Positions 47,801 through 59,800 of a DNA stretch of 64,000 bases are shown one piece after another. Position 1 is the first letter of the stretch, and every line of letters begins with the position of its first letter. Where the stretch lies: assembly GCA_022494885.1 (NCBI GenBank), contig JAGVSM010002376.1, positions 1-64,000 of the forward strand. The letters are read 5' to 3'. The notes under the pieces were generated by a model. It did no database searches, had not been told where the DNA came from, and was given only the letters and a program-made list of their open reading frames with translations. A program made the position numbers and the translations under genes. The stretch comes from Micrasema longulum. Its lineage: Eukaryota > Arthropoda > Insecta > Trichoptera > Brachycentridae.

Positions 47801-50800
47801 TTGTCTGTATCATTTGAGTTGTAAGAACAAGTTGTGATGTTGGGTTTGGCCTGAGGTTTGAGGAGATTGGGTTGCGTGTATTGAAAACATCCGTAGTTCA
47901 CCCACCACTGGTACACCTGCTCACTATAATATTTCCCACGGAAGTTGCAAGATTTCTCCGATCTCGGACTAGTTTTGGTCTCATTGTCCTGAAATTAAAA
48001 ACTGCATATTAATATCAATAGGAGTGGAATTAAGATCCCGCGGTAGTACCGGGGACTTGATTTTGGTGTAGTTTTCTACGACTATAGATTTGTAGTTTTA
48101 AGTCAATAGTTTTTGTCCGCCTCGAGGTCTCATGGTCAGGGCATTTAACTACCATGGAAGAGATCTCGTGTGTGATTCCTGAAATGGTCGAAGCGCCGAC
48201 CTTTTACGACCAATGCGCCTTATCGCTTCCTCCACTCATACCACTTAGTCGCAATCATCGAGCTTCGAGCTATTCGAGCTATTCGAGCTATTCGAGGATC
48301 AGTGTCTCTCTAAACTAAAGACGAACTGGGTGTGCTTGGAAGTTTTTGCTATTCATTGATATTTGTAAATTTTTGTTGATCGTAAATTTTACGACACGCG
48401 CCTTAAAGTGTAAGTATATTAAAAAAACTATTTTTTTGCACTTCTTTCTCATTTGTATCGTTTCTTTTAAAGCTAACTGTATTATTTTTATTTTAGACGT
48501 GTTCTATTATGGAGATGATGAGACTTACTTTCCATAGAGTGACAGGGACTTTTCATATTTGAACATATTTAGACTTTTGTTTCGTTTTTTTAATAATGCC
48601 ATTAATAATATATTTTAAATATGTACTCAGAAGCCATTTTTAGAGATGCGCTAAATGAACTAACAAACGGCATTAGCATAAATGGACAAATTAAAAACAA
48701 TATCCGATACGCGGATGATATTGTCCTTCTAGCAGATAGTATGGAATGCCTGCAACTATGTATTATTGAACAAAGTTCACACGGCAAGTTTGAATAAAGG
48801 GCTAGAGATGAATATTTCCAAGACTAAATGAATGGTTATTCGGAAAAAGCCACAAACTATCCCAATTACTAAAACTTAGAGCGCAGGTTATTGAGCAAGT
48901 TCATCAATATAAATATTTAGAATGCTGGCTGAATGATAAATAATGGGATCACTCGCAAGAGATCAAAGTCAGAATAGAGATGGCGCGAGACTGCTTTTTC
49001 AGGATGCGTGACCTTGCAGAAGAGATTTTTATTTAGACCTCCGAATGCGCATTGCTCGAAGTTACGTCTTCTCAGTACTTTTACTTACTTTTTCTTACGG
49101 CGTCGAAACGTGGACACTCACCCAAAACACTTCAAAAAAGATCGAATCCTTTGAAATGTGGTGCTACAGGAAGATATTTAAAATCTCCTGGGTGGATAGA
49201 GTCCGAAACGATGATATTCTCCGACGGATGGAAAAAGATAAAGAGGTACTGAAGACCATAAAGAAAAGAAAACTTGAGTACTTTGGGCATGTGATGAGAG
49301 GCGAAAAATATAAAATTTTACAAATCATTCCACAGGAAAGGATTGAAGAAAGACACAGTGCAGGTAGAAGGCGCATCTCTTGGCTTAAGAACTTGCGCGA
49401 CTGGTTATGTTGCAACACTTAGTCCTTGTTCAAAGCAGCTGCCAATAAAGTAAGAATCGCAACGATGATTTCCAACCTCCATTGGGGGAGAGGAACCATA
49501 AGAAGAAGAATGAATAATATTTCATAACCCTAAAGTAATTCCTTAACATTTATATAAAGAAAAACCATTTACATGGGGAAAATTTGATGCCGTAAAATTT
49601 ACCACAAGCGCCCGCATAAGGAAAACAAATCAGCGCACCCGCTGGAAGGTTGAACTATAATATTTCACTGTCCCTGGACTGGCGCCTGGAGCATAAGACA
49701 TAAATTTAGTTACAAACAAAAATGATGCGTTGGGAATCAAGTATACTACTACTACTTATAAGTGCCCAATGCTCTATTAGCGGAATGGGAATGATGATCA
49801 TGATGAGTTGTGTAGTTCTTACCTAACATTAAAAAAAAAACTGTAACTTTAAAAAATATTGTTTTACTACGAAAAGAAACAATTTAACGGTTTAATTTGA
49901 AAAAATACAACGTAAATATGAATATTTTGTTGAGTAAAAGTATTTTCTTTCCATTTAAAAATAGTAATAATAAAAAAACATAAAAAAACAAACTTTATTA
50001 AAAATCTACATTATATCTACTTCGGTGACCGCGCATTTCAGGTCGCAGGCCCAACGGCATGAAAAGTGCGAAACTGTGAGAGTGAAGTGATGTTTTTGAA
50101 GTGAAATTAATAATACATTCATATTAATTAACATTTAATGCAGTTTTTACACGTGTTAAAGAAAATTCTTTAGATTTACTTTTAATTTATTAATTGATAT
50201 GTTATTTTTAATTGTTTTTAGTTCATTGGGGAGATTATGATAATTTTTTACACATTTAAAGACAAAGCTATTTTGACCATGACTTGTGTGGAATTTAGGA
50301 ATTTTAATATTATGTTGGTATCTGAGTGACATATTCATCTCAAATTCTTTTATTTTTTCTTCTTTATAAATTTGTATAATGATATCTTTTTTATAAAGAG
50401 TGTCTACTGTATAAACCTTAAATATGTTACATAGACTTTCTGTATTAAATGTTGAGGGTTTCTTTAAAATTACTTTTATAATTAAGTATTGTACTTGTTC
50501 TCCAAATCTCTTGAAAAAAACCGTAGCATGTGATAACAGCGTAAACTGTTTAACTTAAATTACAATTCAAAAAGATAAAATTAAAAATATTAATTTATAT
50601 AATCACTTTGTAAAGCGCCCTTCAGGTATTACAATACGAGAATTGCGCTACATAAGTTTTCTAAAATAATAATAATAATTTGGGGCGAGGATGAGGTAAA
50701 AGTGAAAAAGAAATTTGTAAAAGAAATGAAAAGATCGAAGAATTCAAAAAGTGACATTTTAATCGTAATAATAATAACAAGGGGATTTGATGAAAGCTGT

Positions 50801-53800
50801 CTTTGACATTGTAGATTATTCTACAACCGAGCAGAGGCAATAAGTATTACGGATATGTACAAAAACGAAACACATAATTATGCCGTTTCCCCATAAGGGT
50901 AGGCAGAGAGGATAGAACGCCACATCACTCTATCTTCGCATACAGATCTCGTTTCCTCTACATTATCTTCTCATGCGCACGCGCCGAGTATTCTGACTTT
51001 TGACATGTCCATCTTCAAGTATTTGTTGGATTTGGTCATCCCATGTTTTGGTCTTCCTCTATTTCTACATCCATCAACATTCGCATTGCATCCTTTTGCT
51101 GTCCTTTCTCTCTACATGTCCAAACCAACGCAGAACTCATTTCTTGATTTTGTCGATAATGCTTATTCCAGCCTTACATAATGTACGGATCTCCACAGTT
51201 ATGCATCTATCGTTCATAGTTTTACCACACATTCTCCTGAGAGATCGCATTTCGAAAGCATTCAGCCTACTTTCATCCCTGTTTTCCCAAGTCCATACTT
51301 TGCTCCCATACATCAGGGTCGGGACCACGACTCCATTGTGAACTGCTAATTTTGCCTCTTGCGACAAACATTTATTTGCCCGGGTTGATTTAAGTCCACC
51401 GTTCACTCTGTTCCCGGCACTCACCCTCCTTTCAATATCATTTTATCCCTAGTAAACATACTTTCCAGATACACAAATTCCTCAACTTGTTTTAGTATAA
51501 CCCCATTCACGGTGATTTAACATTTAGTCATATTTTCATGCATGCTTCCCTTGCATTCATCATAGACCTTTGTTACCAAGAATTTTGCAGTTCTTCTTTG
51601 TTATTAGCAAGACGCACGGCATCATCAGCAGACAAAAGACTGTTGTCTTGTTCCGGACAATCACGTGATTGGGTAAAGTTGAAATGTATCTAATTTTAAG
51701 CTTTTGAATGTTCTTATATAGTTATATAATTCAAGGTACTTAAGTAAATATTAAAAATAATCTTATGAACTATAGCATGTACATTAATCAAACATAATTA
51801 ATGAAGCTTTATTGTTATATATCTCTAGATAATTGTTTTGGAAATTATATTAATAATATTATTAATATCTTCACCACTATTAAACATATTTAAATAGACT
51901 GTTATTTTTCACTGTGTCCCTTTATGTACACGTTTGCATGATGCATTATTAACAGATGAATTATTTTACAATTGCATTATTATTTTTAGAAATTCTTAAA
52001 AATATAAGTATAGTACTAAATTATAATATTTTTTTTCATAATATTTCAATCATGTATCAAAATTAAAGAGAACACCAACGTAGATTATTTTATGAATATA
52101 ATTTACACAATAATAATCTTAAAATATAAAACTTTAAAGTTCCATTATTATTTCACAATACATACATGTTTGTCAATAAATTCTTATTTTGTTATATTTT
52201 TTTCCGTAATTCAAATATAAATACCTAAATTCCCCATTACTTATTAAACACTTAGCCTTGCCCTTAACTATTGGTTTTTTCCTACAATTATGATTAATGT
52301 ACATGCTGTAGTTCATAATATTGTTTTTATTTTTTACTTAAGTACCTTGAATTATATAACTATATAACGACATTCAATCCATCTAATATTCGAATTCGTT
52401 TGAAAGTGCCTTAACACGGCGAAAATTTTTCACGAAATTTTTGTTTTTATATTTGTAAAAATAAAATAAAATGTTCAGTAGACTCAAATCAGTGTTTGAT
52501 TTATTATACGAGTATTTTAAGTTTTTTTACATTGTATACCATTATTTTATTGCGCTTGCTTGTCTTTAATACATAGTTTTATATTTATTTTGTTCAGTTT
52601 CTTGTACATATGTTTATTTATATAATTGTTGTAATTGTCTTAGGCCGTATAAATAATAAAATGATAAATTACCTCACATTGGTAATTGACTCGATGGTTT
52701 GAATTCTGAAGAGTCTCCACATCAAGAGACGGAATGCCCCACCCGTGTAAACTTTCGTCATAGTAAGCATAAATCTGGAAAAGAGAAAACCCATGTTATT
52801 AATATTTTTTTGCTTTTTAATTTTTTAAATAAGTGAAATGATCTTCAATCCCCTTGGAAGATTTTTACCCGGGTCGTGGTTGTACTATACAAATCCACAC
52901 TACAACGATAATGCAAATTAAAGGTGGATTGATTTATTTAGTACTTGAGAGAGTTTTATTCCCGACATTATTTTTCACTTTTTTTGTTTTTTATATTACA
53001 TGTTCACTAAATTGTTTAGTTTTAATTATTCTATTATTTCATAATATGAACTACGTTATTATTGTGCACTGCTGTGATTATTTCTGTAAAATGTTTTTTT
53101 GTAAAAGGTTCTTTGAACAGTTAATGTATAAAGAAATAAATAAATAATTATCATGAAATAAACATTTGAAATTCTTGCAACAGAGAGGGAAAACATTTTT
53201 GAGAAGGGAATATGGTAGTCTGGCTGGAATATGGCTTATCACCTGTCATTGACTGGTTTAGGTGGCCACTTTACACACTGTGTAACATTCACCATTCTGC
53301 CTATGTTTAAACATCCACATTTCCTCAACTCTTCAATCTGTTGACTTTTGTGAAGTAAAAGAGCTGAAACCTTTATCATGTGGGTGAGATTCATCCGGCT
53401 GAACCAATTCACCTACTAGGCAACGCCTGAACCCAATGACAGGTCATAAGCCCTTTAGACTCCCATATTCCCTTCTCAAAAATGTTTCCTTCTCTGTTGC
53501 AATAATTTTAAATATGAACAGCTCCCTAGGGAGAAAATCCAGCCAGTCTGCAAGTATTTGGACATACTCAAAGCATTGTTTAAATAAACATTTTTAAAAG
53601 GTGTTTTTACACTGAAATATTTCTTAGTCCCTAAAGCATACAATTGATCATCTTACTTTCAGGTAATATTTTTTTTATCGAGATACGCTTTAATTGATAT
53701 ACTAACACAGAGCCGTTTTCACAACCAGGGGTGATATTTCAAACGCTCTCGCGGCCGTAGAATACACTTTCATCTCGTGTATTTACATACAAAATACACG

Positions 53801-56800
53801 AGATAAAAGTATTTTCTACGGCCGAGAGAGCGGTTCAGAATAGCACCGCGCAGGTGCAAAAAGGGGAATGATTATGACTCTCAGGGGAAAATCCTGCAAA
53901 AGGAAATCGAACGGAAATAGTTTATTTCATGGTGATCTGGTTAATCCGTTTGGCAATATTAAAAAAAAAATACATTTACTTCATTCACAGGCAAACAAAT
54001 ATTTAATAGCACATAGGACAAAGTCAATTTTTGTCATATATTATAAAGATAAAGGCAATTAGGGTCAAAGCACCAATGAATGACCGTTTAAGGTTCAGCT
54101 TGTAGTGAAATCCACATTTAAGGTATAAATTTTATTATTTGAGCGTACAAAATAAAATAAAACAATAAAAAACACATTAATTTTTCTAAGTACTTTAACT
54201 TTTTTATTAAAAAACGAGTATTACAATTATAATTAATATTACTCTATAAAAAATAGCAGAATCATCAGTGAATGACCACTACTACCCCAGTAAAAATATA
54301 GTCAGATTTAGTTACATTATAACATTATAAAACACCCTAGCACATTAGAATGTGGATATATTCAAATAATTTCATAAGAATTAGCATCAAATAAAACACT
54401 TACCACACCTTTCCTAATAATAAAACTATCAATCTCAGAACATTAACGGGAAGACGCACTATAACCTTTTGACAACTCACAGCTCAAAACTGATAGATTT
54501 GTATCTTACCAAAAGATGTGTCCGCCTACTGCTTTTGTCATAGTTTCTAGTGTTAAAACTTTTTGGAATGGACACATGTAACAATTCTTAGTATATTGTG
54601 TTTTATTAACCAATGGTCATTTACTGGGGGGTGGTTATTTACTGGTGCTTTGACCCTATATATTGTAATATAAAACTTGAAAAAAAAGGATGAAATAAAA
54701 AGGAAACACAAATAAATATATTGGAAAAAACCAAATGGAATCCTGGTTGATTACAGAAGTAAACAATTTATAAAATATTAATGTTTATTTTTTATTGATT
54801 GTTGAAATTGTTGAATTTCCAACCAAAATCATTCAGATCCTGGTTTTCGTTAGAGATGATATGCTATAGAAATGAATTTTGACGAATGGTTATTTGAACA
54901 TTGTCTTTCTGTTACTCTCTCACAGATGCCTCCCCAATACAGTGCGAATAAGACAACTGCATGACCAACGGACCGATTTTGACAAACAGAAATTGACAAA
55001 GTTTACGTTTCGCTGTCCCGTTTTCCGCACTTTAAAACTGGACCGACTTTGATGTTTTTATTATATTTGGTAAAATTTTCAGTGTCGGTATTTTTTCCGT
55101 TTTCAACAATGATTTATTATATTTAAATACCGTACGTCTGAAGCCGGCGGATAAAACAGTGTGATTTTGGGGTTTTCGGATGGTCCTAGCTCCCATAAGA
55201 AACAATTGATCAAAAATCCAAAACAATAAAGACACGCCAATGGTAAATATCTATAATATTCTTCTTCGAAAGTCCGTGGCCTTGGTGTTGTACTTGATAG
55301 TAAACTTACATTTAGCAAACAAATCGAAAATACCGTAGAAAAAGCTTCCAAAATGTTACGGTTTGTCATACGATCAACCAAACCTTTCTCAAGAACTGAC
55401 CCATTAAGAAAACTTTTTTTTTCATATATACGTAGTGTCCTAGAGTTTGGTTCGCCGATTTGGAATCCTCAATATAATACTTACAAAAATCGTATTGAAC
55501 ATATTCAAAACTATTTTCTTAGACAATTAGATTTCAAAAATAATGTTTCATTTTCAAGTAGGACTGAGTCCGCCAATTTTTAGAAGGTATAAAATCTCGC
55601 AACTCGGCGTACCATGTTGGTTATGAGCTTTTTCTACAAAATTGTGAATAACCTAATTGATAGCCCAGAAATTGTTAGAGGCATTTCATATCGAGTCCCT
55701 GTCCGTAGAACTCGTCAATCTGTACTCTTCGATGTTCCTAACTCAATGACTTATTATTTGAAAAATATCACTCTTCGAAGAATACAGATTACCTATAATG
55801 ACAGTTTAAGTGACATCGACATATTACATTGTAAATACCATATTTTTATCAGATCTGTTAAAGACATTTTAAATTTATCTCATTTTTGACTTTTAACTTT
55901 TAATTTGACTTTTAATTTTAACTTTCAATTTTAACTTTTTCATTTAAATTTTTAGAATACAGATTACCTATAATGACAGTTTAAGTGACATCGACATATT
56001 ACATTGTAAATACCATATTTTTATCAGATCTGTTAAAGACATTTTAAATTTATCTCCTTTTTGACTTTTAACTTTTAATTTGACTTTTAATTTTAACTTT
56101 CAATTTTAACTTTTTCATTTTAATTTTTAGAATACAGATTACCTATAATGACAGTTTAAGTGACATCGACATATTACATTGTAAATACCATATTTTTATC
56201 AGATCTGTTAAAGACATTTTAAATTTATCTATTGATCTCTCAGACGAATCTGTGGTAAAAATATTTTCAGTAGGTTAACAAATGTAGAGATTTCTGTGTT
56301 GGTCACAGCGAATAAGGTGCGAAAGAACGGCTAAGGGGTTTAACAATTCAAATAATAATGGTTGCAGAAAACGAGGAAGATTAAGAAAGACATGGCATGA
56401 CCAAATTCAACAAATACTTGAAAATGAACATGTCAAAAGTCAGAATAATCGTCGAGCATGCATGAGAAGATGTATAAATGTAGGGGAAGCGAGGTCTGTA
56501 TCTAAAGAAATAACAATATGGCAATAACCCCGCAGAGTAGGCATATATAATCTATTATATATGCCTACTCCGCGGGGTAACGGCGTGATCACTTGTTTTG
56601 GAAATACCACCAGCAAATATTTTTAAACGTTTTCAATAAAATTGGGAAATCAAATATCGAATGTTGTTAAATTCCTCAATTTTTTATTTTAATATTCTTT
56701 CAAAAATGTTCCTAAACAAAATCAGCTAATATCAGTCAACCGTGAATTTAATTTAGGTTTATCAGACACATTGACGTAAACATAATAATAATTATTAATT

Positions 56801-59800
56801 AATTGCTTGTTATGTATGTGAAATGTGAAGCTTTATTAATTTTATTTATTCAATAATATGCTGTCGTTGAGGGACATATGCTGTGGAAAAATTTTAAGGC
56901 TATCATTATTTTAATCAGTCACGTGGACTTTTTGCTTGCTTTTAAATTTTTTTTTAAATGATTTGTACTCTAGATAATCGCATATTTTTACAAAGAAATA
57001 TGGAAGTCAACGCATTTACAAGCTTTCATTGGCTGTTTTATTTTTCTTATTCTTATTAAAAATTAGACGAAATTGCACTTTTAAAATAATATTGTTCAAA
57101 TAATAGAGAAATTGATAATTTAGTATTTTTAAAGGCAACTTAATACCGTTAGTTTATCAGTATCATTTCAAAAATATTTTTGTCTAGAAAATAACTCAAC
57201 GACATTGACACTATAATGTATGTCGAATTTGTCAATTGTTCAAACTAAATTATTAATTATATTTAAAAACGTAAGTTTATCCAAGCACAGGAGCTTCAAC
57301 CTATTTAAAAGGAAAATATAGCACAACACCCGGATTAATTGAGAAAAAATATTTCTTGGATTTTTTTCTTGCAACTTGCGGAAACCGAACCCGCGACGCT
57401 AGTTTCATTGTTTTCCGTCTACCAACTGTGCCACGACGCCTTCTGACGCAACTGATTTGCGTTGTAATTACTTATAAGTATATGTTTTTATTTCCTTAAA
57501 AGTTATTCAATTGAGCTGGTCAATTTAGTTATTAGCAAGCCTAAGGATTCTGGGAAAAGACTTGCAAAGATAGTACATTTATATATTTTTTTTTATGTGA
57601 AAAAGTGATAGTCATTTTGTTTTGGTTTCGGAATGGTATATTTAAACTTCTTAGTCGGCCTCGTGGTGTAATGGTCAGCGCGATTGCCTACCATGCAAGA
57701 GGTCTCGGGTTCGATTCCCGACATGGTTAACATGAAATATTGACTTAAAAGGGTGTTTTCACGCTAGAATTTTTCATAGTCACTAGACTGGTACCTGAAG
57801 CGTAAGACTGATCATTTTACCTTTATGCAACAAAAATGATCAAAATACGCTCTAATGGTGTAACAATACAGTGTCCTATGATCCAGTGCACCATTAGGTG
57901 CGGAAAGGAAAATATGTTGATGATATTTAAACTTCAGAAGTTTCGAGGAATCTAATTTAGACTAAAAGATCTTTTTTTTTTTAAACGATCTTGTATCTCT
58001 CAACATAAGTAAAGGTTTTAACTTTTTTTTTAATTTTCAACTTATTTACTATTTCTTTTTTACCTCGTGTATTTGATTTAATTTTCTTTTTAAATCTTTG
58101 AGAAGAAATAAATCTTAATTTTGGTATTATACAAAAAAAATCATGCCAATTTCAAAGATTTCTATCAGTTCAAAAACAAAATGATATAAAAAAAGTTCAT
58201 CTCAAAATAACCTTAACTTTTGCACAAGCAACTGTTTATTTTTGTAAGGCAACCATTTCCTTTGGGTTTTCAAACCAGACAAGATCGTAGAAAGGTAATA
58301 ATGAAACTGTTTAAATTGATAATAAAAAACTCATAATTTCCATCTATATTACAACAGCTTTAATCTGGTTAGAATTTTTGCAATATCTACCGCTCATTTT
58401 AGTATAAGGGTTATCGCTTCAGTGAAAACAACCATGTCGCTACATTTTTTAAAACGCAAAAGATTAATCATAACATTTTATTCAACCAGTTCAGTTTCAT
58501 ACAATTGATATCACGTGTCAATTAAACATAGCGTTAAGCAAAAATAATGTAAATATTATAATATATGTAGATATGTTACTCGTGATATATTTAAGTTAGG
58601 TGTGTCTGCGTGTGATTTATCCGGCGTCTTTTCGCGTATTCAGCGCATTTTGTATATATTTGTCTTAGTTTTGTGATGAAAAGAAAAATATTAAAGGAAA
58701 TAAAAAAGAAGAAGATATTTTCCTATGTGTCAAAGCTATTTTTATTTGCAATATCACCAATATTCTGCATTTTAATTATTTTTTTAAATAATATTATCCT
58801 AAGGATGAAACACTGTCTCCTTTTTTTTCAGATGCGCATTATTTTTTTAAACTTTTATGTTATTATTTATGCCCCACTAGTCGACATAGGCCACAAGACT
58901 TGATTTATCTCTGTCCTTTTTAAAATGATAAATTTGTATTCTTCGTAATCTTTAAATGGACATTTTCACACCGGATTTGGAAAGTAAAATTTGTATAACT
59001 ATGCTGGATGTTAAAACAAAAAATATTTAACCTGCTACGCGAAGAATGAATGTCCGCTAATTCAGCAACACATCTATACAGATACCTTATACAAGAGAGA
59101 GCACGAAGATATAAGTCATAACGAGGAAGACAGAGACGCCGCTCTGCGGCGGGTGTTGTCTAAAACAGATCCAGTCTTCAGTCGGTTGATGACAGTGATG
59201 GGGTACGCACGCGCGTAATAATAACAGAGCTACAGTAGGGCCAATTCAATAGGTCACATTAGACAATTCATCAAAATTCAACAACATAACCTTGTAATGG
59301 CGGTAATAAAATATTATTTATTTTTTCGAATTAAGAACTGCACAATTGATTAACCTTTTTCAATTACGATTACAGATTTATTGTAATAATGACAAAAGAA
59401 GGTAATTTTACGATTTACTTACACTAATAAACCATTCTAAACATAATAAACTTTTTCTGTTCTAAACGTCGTTACAATGTTGCATCAGTGAACCCTTTTT
59501 ATTTTTAAACACTAGGGGTGTTACCCAGAAAAATCGAATGTTGATAATTTTGTTAAATAATGTGCTTATCTTAATTTGTTCCTTAAATTTACTATAGAAA
59601 ATAATAATGGGATAATAGGACTTATGATTTTAAAAATAAAATTACAGTACCTATAAGTACTTTTTTATAGTGACTGAATTCAATTTACATTTATCATGGT
59701 TAAAGAATCGATTCATTCACTTTAATCGATGTTTTTAAGCAAGTCACCTCACTATGAAGCTAAAACCGACAAATGTCAAATGTGACCTATTAAATTGGCC

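Noticed and set aside
55781..56230. CRISPR-like array
   Set aside because: The 175-bp units are continuous and contain LINE coding sequence; there are no short repeats with unique spacers.
57652..57730. tRNA gene (also at 12402, 22936, 28200 minus)
   Set aside because: A and B boxes are present, but 5' and 3' ends do not pair into an acceptor stem, and each head is followed by a conserved SINE body.
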